In this document: piece by piece, positions 8,960-17,279 of the stretch
Position numbering within the stretch: position 1 is the stretch's first letter
Layout of the letters: each line of letters opens with the position of its first letter
Assembly: GCF_003086695.1 (NCBI RefSeq)
Contig: NZ_CP025999.1
Span: 62,001-126,000, forward strand
Length of the DNA stretch: 64,000 nt
Direction: 5' to 3'
Source of the DNA: Stenotrophomonas sp. SAU14A_NAIMI4_8
Lineage (GTDB): Bacteria > Pseudomonadota > Gammaproteobacteria > Xanthomonadales > Xanthomonadaceae
Notes under the pieces: generated by a model
Seen by the model: the letters and a program-made list of their open reading frames with translations, nothing else
Told to the model about the DNA's origin: nothing
Database searches by the model: none
Position numbers and translations under genes: made by a program

Positions 8960-9442
8960 ATGGCCGGAGAAGTCCAGTTCGATCGCACGGATATACGCCT
9001 GTTGGCCGAGATCCAGCGTGATGGTCGCGCCACCAACGCCGAGCTGGCGGCGCGGGTGAACCTTTCCCCGTCTGCCTGCCTGCGCCGCCTGCAGCGGCTG
9101 GAAAGCGAGGGCGTGATCGTGGGCTATGGCGCACGGCTGGAGCCACGCCAGCTGCGCCTTGGCCTGCAGGCCTTCGTGCGGGTGCAGCTGGAAAAGCACG
9201 ACCAGGCCGCCATCGGCCATTTCGTGGACAGCGTGCAGGGCTGGGATGAAGTGGTGGCCTGCCATGCCCTGACCGGCGACATGGACTACCTGCTGCACGT
9301 CTACGTGCGCGACCTGGAACATTTTTCGCGCTTCCTGCTGGACAAGCTGCTGAACGCCGGCGGCGTGGCCGATGCCAATTCCAGCTTCGTGCTGCGCACG
9401 GTGAAGGGGTTCCAGGCACTGCCGCTGTCGCAGCTGGAATGA
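8960..9442 (+). CDS. Lrp/AsnC-family transcriptional regulator, probably controlling phhA
   Basis: A 160-residue protein of standard Lrp length. Residues 8-55 are the winged HTH (FDRTDIRLLAEIQRDGRATN, then LAARVNLSPSACLRRLQRLE). The rest is the RAM/ACT-like ligand domain, with WDEVVACHALTGDMDYLLHV. The gene is divergent from phhA, which is how phenylalanine hydroxylase genes are commonly arranged with an AsnC-type activator, so an aromatic amino acid is the likely effector. The ATG at 8960 is used because it begins immediately before the HTH; earlier in-frame codons would run into the control region. Confidence 0.88.
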   Translation: MAGEVQFDRTDIRLLAEIQRDGRATNAELAARVNLSPSACLRRLQRLESEGVIVGYGARLEPRQLRLGLQAFVRVQLEKHDQAAIGHFVDSVQGWDEVVACHALTGDMDYLLHVYVRDLEHFSRFLLDKLLNAGGVADANSSFVLRTVKGFQALPLSQLE

Positions 9443-9528
9443 ACGGCCGCTGCGATTTGACGGCGCCGGGCGGGTAGCCGAGCATCACCGCCCTGCGCCC
9501 GTCGCAGCGTTCCTTTCCGGTAACAGGC

Positions 9529-11538
9529 ATGTCCGACATCCAGCCCCCGGTGCTTGCCACCACCTTCCTGCCGCTGCAGCGCAAATCGCTGGCGCGCTTC
9601 ATCGCCCACGGCACGCCGCCGCAGACCGCGCTGGAACAGGCCGGGCTGATGGCCGCGCAGCTGTGCCGCACACGCCTGCACGCACCGGCGGAGATCGAGC
9701 GGCTGCTGCACGATGCCTGCGCGCTTTTCGCTGCCGACGGTGCCGCCGCAGCCGCGCAGCTGGCGGGGCAGGGCGGCGGCGCGCAGCCGGAACTCGACGC
9801 CTGGCTGTCCGCACTGGCCGCGCACGGTGTGTTGCTGGCCCCGGCGGAGATCCTGCAGGACTTCATCGTGCAGTCGCCACGCGCCTATCCCGGCCTGGCC
9901 CTGCAGCAGGCCTGCCAGCAGACGCTGGCCGAGCATGCCATCCGCTTTCCTGCCACCTTCGCCAGCGATGTCGATGATGACGATGCTGCACAGGACGATG
10001 CCGCCGCCGAAGACGCGCGCGCGGTCGAACACCACGGCCTGTACACCAGCGAACAGGCGCGTGTGCTGCGTGCCATCGCGGCCAATCCCGATGAACTGAT
10101 CGATCTGGACGGCTATGCGGGCACCGGCAAGGGCCATCTGGTGCTGGCACTGATGGATGCGCGCCCCGGCCGCTATACCTATGTAGCGCCGTCACGCGCG
10201 CAGGTGGAAGCATTCCGCAGTCGCGTGCCGGGCAGTACCGCAGCGCGCCTGCTGACCCAGATCGAATTCGCCAACCGCCTGGCCCAGCACGCCGCGCGCA
10301 GTGGCCTGAGCAACGGCTTCGTGGCCAGCTACCGGCGCAGTACGCGCACCCCGCGCGAGATTGCCGGGCGCATCGGCCTGCAGGGCATCGGCGCGCGTAC
10401 GCCGGAACAGGTGCTGATGACGGCCTTCGAGGCAATCAACCGCTGGTGTGCCTCGGCGGCGCCGCGCATGGCCTTCCAGCATTTCGACCGCTCGGTGCCG
10501 GCGGCCATGCTGGACGTGGGGCCCTATCTGCAGGCGGCCGAGTATGTCTGGCGCTGCATGTTCGACGCCGAGCTGCAGCGTGGCACGCTGCTGAGCCTGA
10601 GCCCGCTGCACATCGGCAAGTGGCTGGCCCTGCGCGGCGTGCGTCCACCGTTGGAGCTGGGCATGCTGCTGATCGACGAGGCACACGATCTCAGCCCGTC
10701 GTGGAAGCAGCTGCTGTCCACCCACGCGCCGGGCGTGGTCAGCCTGGGCGACCCGCACCAGTGCCTGACCGGCACCGTGCCGCGCTGGGCTGCATCGAAG
10801 GTGCTGGAAATGCACCAGTCGGTGCGGCAGGGAAACCAGGTGGACGACCTGGTAAACCAGACCCTGGCGCTGGACGGGCTGGGTCAGGACAGCGGGCCCT
10901 TCGTCGGCGCCACCGACCGCGCCACCGGCGTGCTGCAGTACCGCGACTGGACGCAGGTGCCGATCGCCGGCCTGCGCATCCACGGCAGCGCGGCGCTTCT
11001 GGCCCAGGATGCGGCCCAGCTGCAGCTGCGCGGTCTCAGCCCCTACCTGCACCCGGCGTCACTGCGCACGCTGCGCAGCCAACTGCAGCGCCCGCTGGAC
11101 GCCTGGCGTCGGCGCGGCGACAGCGGGTCCAGCCAGGAGTGGCAGCGCGTGCTGGCGGCCCTGGCCGACGACGGGCAGGGCGCACTGGTGGAACTGCTGG
11201 CATCCAACGAACAGGTGCAGGCGCTGCTGCAGGTGCTGGACGCGCAGGAAGCGGCCAGCGATGGCGGTGTGGTGCTGTGCCTGGCCGAGCATGCGAAGAA
11301 CCTGCAGTTCGACGTGGTTGCACTGTCGCCCAGCTGCTTCAGCGCAGGGCAGGGCAGTCGCATCTGGCACAACCCGGTGCGCGCGGCCTATCTGGCCATG
11401 ACCCGCGCGCGGCGCCAGCTGCATGTGCCTGCCGATGGCATGGAACACCTGCAGCACACGGCCGCCCTGCAGGAACAGGTGCGGCAGGCACGCAAGCGCG
11501 AGCGGCAGCACGCCAGCGGCTACCGGCCCGTGCGCTGA
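9529..11538 (+). CDS. SF1 helicase-like P-loop ATPase with an unusual Walker A
   Basis: A 669-residue protein resembling UvrD/Fbh1-type helicases in its ATPase half. A P-loop lies at residues 195-203, GYAGTGKGH; the usual Thr/Ser after the Lys (K201) is Gly202. Walker B is LLIDEAHDL (D383-E384), motif III is GDPHQ (G407-Q411) and motif VI is AMTRARRQLHV (T625-R626). The first 180 residues match no motif I recognise and include an acidic run (DVDDDDAAQDDAAAEDA). The gap of several hundred residues between motif III and motif VI has few helicase signatures. The ATG at 9529 follows a weak ribosome binding site. A DNA-repair or defence role is possible but not shown. It stands alone between the AsnC regulator and the toxin-type locus. 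Confidence 0.6.
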   Translation: MSDIQPPVLATTFLPLQRKSLARFIAHGTPPQTALEQAGLMAAQLCRTRLHAPAEIERLLHDACALFAADGAAAAAQLAGQGGGAQPELDAWLSALAAHGVLLAPAEILQDFIVQSPRAYPGLALQQACQQTLAEHAIRFPATFASDVDDDDAAQDDAAAEDARAVEHHGLYTSEQARVLRAIAANPDELIDLDGYAGTGKGHLVLALMDARPGRYTYVAPSRAQVEAFRSRVPGSTAARLLTQIEFANRLAQHAARSGLSNGFVASYRRSTRTPREIAGRIGLQGIGARTPEQVLMTAFEAINRWCASAAPRMAFQHFDRSVPAAMLDVGPYLQAAEYVWRCMFDAELQRGTLLSLSPLHIGKWLALRGVRPPLELGMLLIDEAHDLSPSWKQLLSTHAPGVVSLGDPHQCLTGTVPRWAASKVLEMHQSVRQGNQVDDLVNQTLALDGLGQDSGPFVGATDRATGVLQYRDWTQVPIAGLRIHGSAALLAQDAAQLQLRGLSPYLHPASLRTLRSQLQRPLDAWRRRGDSGSSQEWQRVLAALADDGQGALVELLASNEQVQALLQVLDAQEAASDGGVVLCLAEHAKNLQFDVVALSPSCFSAGQGSRIWHNPVRAAYLAMTRARRQLHVPADGMEHLQHTAALQEQVRQARKRERQHASGYRPVR

Positions 11539-11665
11539 TACCCGCGCGGAGGGGTCGCCGGGACGGTGGTTCGCGCTGTGACCGGGGCCGCACAACCGGG
11601 CGATGACCACGCCGCACGTTCATGGCGCGACGTATGCTGGGCCGTGTCTTACCGCAAGGATTGCA

Positions 11666-12526
11666 ATGCATCTGCTGAAACTGCCCGTGGCTGGCCTGTT
11701 GATCACGCTGCTGTTGGGGGCGTGTGCGCAGGCTGAAACGCCGCGCAATATGTCGCCGACGCAGACCAACGAGGAAGGCTGCACGCGCAAGCGCAGCCTG
11801 GGTCCGCAGAACGCTTACGCCGATCCTGCTCCGATCAAGCAGGCCTGCGTGGGCCCGTACCTGCTGGAGCTGCCGCAGAACTACTTCAGCAACCAGATGG
11901 GCACCGAGCACGATGGCAGCTTCTCGCTGGCACTGGAGTATCCAGCGCTGCAGCCGTTCAAGCCCGGCGAGCGGATGAACCTGAGTGCGGATGTCTCCAT
12001 TCGCACCGTCAGAATCGACTATACCTATATTGATCGCGTCAACCTGTGGGACGTAATGCGCAAGAGCTACACGCGCAAGGAATACCAGCAAGGCGATCCG
12101 TCTGAGACTCTGGAAGAGCGCATCAAAGGTGATCCAGTGCATGGCCTGGTGCCTTACTACGTCGACGTGGCAAAGGTTCAGGAGTTCTACCGGAAGCAGG
12201 GCTTCGATGAACGCGCACCGATCATCCAGCACATTTACTGGCAGTACGACTGGTTCGTTTCCCGAAATGCAGCGGACCAGATCGACCAGGTGATCAAGTG
12301 CACCACCCGGGATGTCGCGGAATCGGGTGTCATGTACCGTGATGGAAAGATGGTGAAGAAGCCGGTCTTTGGCTTTGCCGAGTGCAACCAGCGGTTTGTC
12401 ATCGAGGAACTGAGTGTCATTGCCGAAGTGCACTATCCGCGGGAAGGCATTGCGGACTGGAAGACGATCAGGGAGCGCTCCCGTGCGCTGCTGATCGACA
12501 ACAGTGCTGCGGAAAGAACCCGGTAG
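11666..12526 (+). CDS. Lipoprotein, candidate immunity protein (copy A) of the first XVIPCD effector locus
   Basis: A 286-residue lipoprotein: the signal sequence MHLLKLPVAGLLITLLLGAC carries a lipobox (LGAC), so it should be anchored facing the periplasm. The mature part starts AQAETP and contains CVGPYLLELPQNYF, DGSFSLALEYP and a YRDGKMVKK block. It has no enzyme motif I recognise. A paralogue follows at 12641 with near-identical leader and core, and then an XVIPCD effector gene. In xanthomonads, genes next to XVIPCD effectors usually encode periplasmic lipoprotein immunity factors (X-Tfi), so that is the inferred role. The ATG at 11666 is chosen for the lipobox and the AAGGA just upstream. 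Base composition is less GC-rich than the flanks. Confidence 0.65.
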   Translation: MHLLKLPVAGLLITLLLGACAQAETPRNMSPTQTNEEGCTRKRSLGPQNAYADPAPIKQACVGPYLLELPQNYFSNQMGTEHDGSFSLALEYPALQPFKPGERMNLSADVSIRTVRIDYTYIDRVNLWDVMRKSYTRKEYQQGDPSETLEERIKGDPVHGLVPYYVDVAKVQEFYRKQGFDERAPIIQHIYWQYDWFVSRNAADQIDQVIKCTTRDVAESGVMYRDGKMVKKPVFGFAECNQRFVIEELSVIAEVHYPREGIADWKTIRERSRALLIDNSAAERTR

Positions 12527-12640
12527 TCATGTGAATATCGCCCTGGGGACGAACAAGCGGACTACCAACGATGGTCGCAACATAAACGAACGGCAGACGT
12601 GTCGTCGTATGCTTGCCCGTGTCTCATCGCAAGGATCGCA

Positions 12641-13495
12641 ATGCAACCGTTGAAGTCGCCCATGGCTGGCCTGTTGATCACGCTCTTGCTGGGTGCGTGC
12701 GCGCAGGCCGAAACGCCGCGTAAACCGCCGCGCCTTCTGACGAATGAGCAGGGGTGTTCGATCACAATCGACAACCAGCCGATCAATCCCTACCAGGTTC
12801 CCTCACCCATCGAGCGGGCCTGCGTGGGGCCCTATCAGCTGGAGTTGCCGCAGAATTACTTCAGCACACAGATGGGGCCCGAGCACGATGGAAGCTTCTC
12901 ACTCGCATTGGAGTACCCATCGCTGCAGCCGTTCAAGCCCGGCGAGCGGATGAACCTCACGGTCGATGTATCCATCCGCACGGTAAGGCTCAGTTACATG
13001 TACATCGGCCAGGCAGACGTCTGGGACGTGATGCAGCGCAGATACACCCCCCGACCAAGCCGGATTGATGACCCAGCTGCATCACTGGACGGGCGGATCC
13101 AGGGTGACGCGCTCCATGGCTTGGTTCCCTACTACATAGACATGGACAGCGTGCGTGCTTACCACCGCGCGAGAGGAATGCCCGAAACAGCACCGGTCAT
13201 GAAGCCGGACTATCACTACGACTGGTACGTATCGCGGGACGACGTGGGACGCGTCGACCAGCTGGTTCGCTGTACGCCGCGCGAGATCACCGAGTCGGGC
13301 GTGGAGTACCGTGATGGAAAGATGGTGAAGAAGCGCGTTATCGGATTCGCCGAATGCCAGCAGACGTTCGTCATCGAGGAACTGAACACCATCGTTGACA
13401 TCAAGTATCCCCGCGAGGGGCTGCCGCAATGGAAGCAGATCGCAACGCGCGCGCGCGTGTTGCTGATTGACAACATCACGAAGGAGCGCAAATGA
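12641..13495 (+). CDS. Lipoprotein, candidate immunity protein (copy B), paralogue of the preceding gene
   Basis: A 284-residue lipoprotein with leader MQPLKSPMAGLLITLLLGAC (lipobox LGAC). It shares long stretches with copy A: YQLELPQNYFSTQMG, EHDGSFSLALEYPSLQPF, KPGERMNL, HGLVPYYID and YRDGKMVKK. The roughly 40 bases before both ATGs are also alike (for example CGTATGCT and CGCAAGGAT), so the duplication included the translation start region. Its TGA overlaps the ATG of the effector gene (ATGA at 13492-13495), which implies translational coupling. Direct coupling makes this copy the more likely cognate immunity protein. The function is inferred from context. Confidence 0.68.
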   Translation: MQPLKSPMAGLLITLLLGACAQAETPRKPPRLLTNEQGCSITIDNQPINPYQVPSPIERACVGPYQLELPQNYFSTQMGPEHDGSFSLALEYPSLQPFKPGERMNLTVDVSIRTVRLSYMYIGQADVWDVMQRRYTPRPSRIDDPAASLDGRIQGDALHGLVPYYIDMDSVRAYHRARGMPETAPVMKPDYHYDWYVSRDDVGRVDQLVRCTPREITESGVEYRDGKMVKKRVIGFAECQQTFVIEELNTIVDIKYPREGLPQWKQIATRARVLLIDNITKERK

Positions 13496-14856
13496 ATACT
13501 GGAAAGGACGGACTGAGCAGGCAGGACCTCGATATTCTTGAGGCCTACGCAGAGGCGGGCAACCGCGAGCTGTACTTCAATTACCTCGCGCACAAGCAGG
13601 GTAATGACGGCTACGGCCTGCTGGCACTCGGTGTCGTGCGCAACGACAACAACCCCGGTGCCACGGCGAACAGCTTCGCGGACCGGCAGGCGCGCGCCGA
13701 TGGCGTTCATTTCAATTAAGGTCAGTGGCAGGAGTTCGGCGTCGAGCTGATCCAGCGCGACTTCGCGCTGCGCGCAGCACAGTTTGAAGCGGGCAGGTCG
13801 GATCTTGCGTTGAACCTCCCAGTCGATGACATCCAGCAAGCGCATGATGACGCATTCAACGCACGCGGCATTGATCCCTCCGCTTGGACCCCCTACACGC
13901 TGCTGATGGCCGCACGCGCCCATGGTGGTCGTGCAGAAGCCGAAGCCGTCTGGACCATGCTGCTGGACAACAACAATCGCGGCTTGGATCGCGCGGCCGA
14001 GACAACGAACCTGGTGCTCGGCAAGTACCGGAACCTGATCGACGATCCGGCCGGCTATCTGAAGAACATGGCCGAGGCACGTGGACCGCATGGCCTGCAG
14101 CCTGTGTCCAATCTCGACCCGGATCGGATTGCCTACCACGGTGCGACGTATGTGCACGACGATGCCCAGGGACAGTGGCGCCGCGAAGTCTCGGTGCCGG
14201 TGAATGCCCCGGTGCTGCCGCTGCCCATCGGTTCGGTGCCCGTGGGCAGCGTGCGCGAGACCGATCCGGCCACGCTGCGGTATCTGGACGATGCACGCGA
14301 TGTGCGCCAGTTGCGCGAGACGCTGCGCGGGCAGTTCCATGCGGACGATGAGAACAAGGACCGGACGATCATGGCCAGCCCGTTCGTGCTGAGTGATGCC
14401 ACCCCGCTGCAGATGCAGCCGGAACGGCAGCGTGCCGGCATCGATCCGCGCGAGCCCGGGCATGCACGCCACGCGCTCTACCAGCAGTGCGCGGCGGGCG
14501 TGCGCGATCTCGAGGCGGGGCTGGGCAAGCCGTGGGATGCGCAGAGCGAGTGCGTCAGCGCCAGCCTCACCACGCTGGCGGCCGGCGCCGAACTGCAGCG
14601 GGTGGACCACGTGCTGATGGGACGCGGGGTGCTCGCCGGGCAGGAAGGGCCGAACCTGTTCGTGGTGCAGGGCGACCCGGCCGACCCGGCGCATCTGCGC
14701 GCGCAGGTGCCGGTGGCACAGGCGCTGGCGATCCCGGTGGAGCAGTCCTTCCAGCAGTTGGCGGTGAACGATCAGCGCCAGGCGCAGGAACAGGCGCTGC
14801 AGCGTGAGCAGGATCAGCAGCTGCAGCCGACCCGCAGCGCGCCGGTCATGGCCTGA
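13492..14856 (+). pseudogene. XVIPCD type IV secretion effector (X-Tfe) with in-frame stop at codon 76
   Basis: Translation from the ATG at 13492 gives MNTGKDGLSRQDLDILEAYA up to HFN and a TAA at 13717-13719. The same frame then continues without another stop to 14856 (GQWQEFGVELIQRDFALRAA onward), for 454 codons in all. The last 130 or so residues are an XVIPCD: QRVDHVLMGRG, LFVVQGDPADPAHLRA, PVEQSFQQLAVNDQ and a Gln-rich tail. This domain marks proteins handed to the VirD4 coupling protein of the Xanthomonadaceae type IV secretion system that kills rival bacteria. The toxin portion (about residues 1-310) has no recognised catalytic motif. The single stop suggests a recent nonsense mutation or recoding; base change at one position of TAA would restore the frame. 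Confidence 0.75.
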
Positions 14857-14923
14857 CCGGCCCCGGCGCATCTGCGTAGGCGGTGGGCGCGGCCTGCGGG
14901 CCACGCCTGCCGATCGTCTCAGT

Positions 14924-15916
14924 TCAGCACTTTTCCTTGCGGCCCATCAGCTTTCCCAGGCGCGACGGTTCTTCGCACTTGGGTGCCACGACCGGGGTCG
15001 GTGCCAGCGCCGCGCCGCGTGCCTTCTGCATCTGCTGCAGCTTGGCGCGGATCTGCGGCATGGCCGCCATGGCCGCCTTCTCACCTTCCAGAATGGCGGT
15101 GCCGCGCTGGCTGAAATCGGCCGCGCCGATATCCAGCACCTTCGGTCGGATCACGATGTCGGCGCGGGCCAGTTCCTGCTCGCCCAGGCGCTGGCCCATG
15201 ATCGCGATCGACTGGTTGACGATACCCAGCATGCCGGTCGGCGCCTTGCCGCTGGCCTTGCTGGAAATATCCACGGCGATCACGAACTCGGCGCCGAGCT
15301 GGCGCGCGGCGTCCACCGGCACCGGGCTGACCACGCCGCCGTCGATGTAGTTGCGGCCGCCGATCTTCACCGGCTCGAACACGCCGGGAATGCTGCTGGA
15401 GGCACGCACCGCCTGGCCGACATTGCCGCGCACGAAGATCGAACGCTCGCCGGTTTCCAGCTGTGTGGCGACGGCGGCGAAGGGCTTCTTCAGTTTCTCG
15501 GCGGGGCGGTTGGCCACCTGTTCGTTGACGTAGTCCTGCAGCTTCTGGCCCTGCACCAGGCCGCCGGAGAACAGGCGCACGTCGCGGATGCTGGCTTCGT
15601 CCAGCGCCACCGCCTTGCTCTGCATCTGGAAGGCGTCCATGCCGCTGGCATACAACGCACCGACCACGCTGCCGGCGCTGGTGCCGGACACCACCACCGG
15701 TTCGAAGCCGTTGGCTTCCAGCATCTTGATCACGCCGATGTGGGCAAAGCCCTTGGCCGCGCCGCCGCCCAGGGCGATGCCGATCTTCACCGGCTTGGCC
15801 TGCGGCACCACGGTCGGCGGCGGGGGCGGGGTGGGCCGCACCTCTTCGCCACCGCAACCGGCCAGCAGGCCGAGCAGGGCGACGGAGAGCAGCACGCGGG
15901 GGCGGAACACGGTCAT
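14924..15916 (-). CDS. Patatin-like phospholipase lipoprotein (RssA-like)
   Basis: A 330-residue lipoprotein: leader MTVFRPRVLLSVALLGLLAG ends in lipobox LAGC. A Pro-rich linker follows, then a patatin domain from about residue 43. The oxyanion loop is GIALGGGAAKGFAHIG, the nucleophile Ser lies in GTSAGS, and the dyad Asp is in IDGGVVSPVPV. This predicts a lipid acyl hydrolase attached to the envelope. The ATG at 15916 is preferred to one 45 bases upstream because it places the lipobox at a normal distance. The gene is convergent with the XVIPCD effector, and nothing links the two functionally. Confidence 0.88.
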   Translation of the reverse strand: MTVFRPRVLLSVALLGLLAGCGGEEVRPTPPPPPTVVPQAKPVKIGIALGGGAAKGFAHIGVIKMLEANGFEPVVVSGTSAGSVVGALYASGMDAFQMQSKAVALDEASIRDVRLFSGGLVQGQKLQDYVNEQVANRPAEKLKKPFAAVATQLETGERSIFVRGNVGQAVRASSSIPGVFEPVKIGGRNYIDGGVVSPVPVDAARQLGAEFVIAVDISSKASGKAPTGMLGIVNQSIAIMGQRLGEQELARADIVIRPKVLDIGAADFSQRGTAILEGEKAAMAAMPQIRAKLQQMQKARGAALAPTPVVAPKCEEPSRLGKLMGRKEKC

Positions 15917-15983
15917 CGGCAGCGGCGCACGGGGCGCGGGTTCAGGAAAGGGCGCCAGCATACCGAAGCTGCAATTTACGTGG

Positions 15984-16064
15984 GTAGCGCCGGGCGATGT
16001 CGGGCAGATGGTTCAGCTGGCGGTGCCGTCGCCGCTGTGCGCGCCGGGCGTGGCCCGGCGCTAC
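15984..16064 (-). repeat. SMAG-type palindrome with outlying GTAG half
   Basis: GCGCCGGGC (16041-16049) pairs with GCCCGGCGC (16053-16061) and is followed by CTAC (16061-16064), a SMAG unit in reverse orientation. About 50 bases to the left, GTAGCGCCGGGC (15984-15995) is the reverse complement of the unit's right end. The two could therefore pair over a longer loop. The element lies between two minus-strand genes. Confidence 0.65.
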
Positions 16065-16073
16065 CGTGAAAGG

Positions 16074-17120
16074 TCAGAAGCGGTTGTCGCCGTCCAGCAT
16101 GCGGCCCAGCCCACCCAGCACCGAGCCTTCGCCGCGGTTCTTGCCACCGCCCTGCGGCGCGGCCATCCACATGCGCCCGGCCAGGCGCGAGAACGGCAGC
16201 GACTGCAGCCAGACCTTGCCCGGCCCGGTGAGGGTGGCCAGGAATACGCCCTCGCCACCGAACAGCATGCTCTTGATGCCGCTGACCCGGCGCACGTCCA
16301 TGTCCACCGTGGGGTGGTAGGCCACCACGCAGCCGGTATCCACGTCCAGGCGCTCGCCGGCCGCCAGCTCACGCTCGACCACGCAGCCACCGGCATGGAT
16401 GAACACCCAGCCGTCGCCTTCCAGCTTCTGCATGATGAAGCCCTCGCCGCCGAACAGGCCGGTCATGATCCGGCGCTGGAACTGCACGCCGATCTGCACC
16501 CCGCGGGCGCCGGCCAGGAAGCTGTCCTTCTGGCAGATCAGGCGGCCGCCGTGCTGGTCCAGCTTCATCGGCAGCACGGTGCCGGGGTAGGGCGCGGCGA
16601 AGGCCACGGTGCCGCGGCCGTTGCCGATCTGGGTATAGACCGTGGCAAACAGGCTTTCGCCGGTGACCACCCGGCGGCCGGCGGCCATCACCTTGCCCAT
16701 GAAGCCGCTGCTGGCCTGCGAACCGTCGCCGAACACGGTGTCCATCTGCACCGAGGCGTCCTTGAACATCAGCGCGCCGGCTTCGGCGATCGCGCTCTCG
16801 CCCGGGTCCAGGCCGATTTCCACGAACTGCATCTCATGGCCCACGATGCGGAAATCGATCGGGTCGCCGTGGCCACCGCTGTTGCTGACCGGCGCTACCA
16901 CGCTGCGATGCGCCGCCGGCGGCGGCGCTGCATGCGGTGGCGGGGTGGGCGCGGCCGGCTGGCGCAGCGCGGCAACCTCGGACACCGGTGTCCACCCGGA
17001 CATGCCCTGGCACCAGGCCAGCGCGTGTGGATACGCCTGCGCATGGGCGCGCGCGGCCTCGTCATCAAGCGGGCCGACACGCTCGGCCTGGCCGGCGGCA
17101 TGGAAGTACCACTGGGTCAT
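16074..17120 (-). CDS. AIM24 / TIGR00266 family protein with N-terminal GYF_2-type domain
   Basis: A 348-residue cytoplasmic protein. Residues 1-55 (MTQWYFHAAGQAERVGPLDD through MSGWTPVSE) resemble the GYF_2 domain, and a Pro/Ala linker follows. From about residue 87 the AIM24 beta-sandwich is clear: DFRIVGHEMQFVEIGLDPGE, MFKDASVQMDTVFGDG, then FIMQKLEGDGWVFIHAGG and the repeated FGGEG turns. Bacterial AIM24 proteins have no assigned reaction; links to membrane or phospholipid stress have been suggested. The ATG at 17120 starts directly at the GYF_2 domain. An in-frame codon 111 bases upstream would add an atypical extension. Confidence 0.85.
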   Translation of the reverse strand: MTQWYFHAAGQAERVGPLDDEAARAHAQAYPHALAWCQGMSGWTPVSEVAALRQPAAPTPPPHAAPPPAAHRSVVAPVSNSGGHGDPIDFRIVGHEMQFVEIGLDPGESAIAEAGALMFKDASVQMDTVFGDGSQASSGFMGKVMAAGRRVVTGESLFATVYTQIGNGRGTVAFAAPYPGTVLPMKLDQHGGRLICQKDSFLAGARGVQIGVQFQRRIMTGLFGGEGFIMQKLEGDGWVFIHAGGCVVERELAAGERLDVDTGCVVAYHPTVDMDVRRVSGIKSMLFGGEGVFLATLTGPGKVWLQSLPFSRLAGRMWMAAPQGGGKNRGEGSVLGGLGRMLDGDNRF

Positions 17121-17236
17121 TGCTGCAGCTCCGTTGCGGGAACAAACCACGAGTCTAGCCGCAGCACACGGGGGCGAATGGCAGGGCCATGAACGATCGG
17201 CATTTGCGGCGCGGGTGCTGTATTGCAACAATTATC

Positions 17237-17255
17237 TGGTAGCGCCGTTTTACCA
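17237..17255 (+). promoter_or_regulatory. TGGTA-N9-TACCA dyad upstream of the TonB receptor
   Basis: TGGTA (17237-17241) and TACCA (17251-17255) form an inverted repeat 25 bases before the receptor ATG. Sugar-responsive TonB receptor genes in xanthomonads often carry LacI-type operators here. However, the GTAGCGCC core also looks like a SMAG remnant, so the regulatory reading is tentative. Confidence 0.25.
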
Positions 17256-17279
17256 CCCCTCCAAACACAGCCTACCGCC

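Noticed and set aside
13810..14856. The XVIPCD part read as an independent gene starting at a TTG
   Set aside because: The upstream sequence in the same frame continues the protein to the ATG coupled with the lipoprotein gene. A single stop codon is a simpler explanation, though a short product cannot be excluded.
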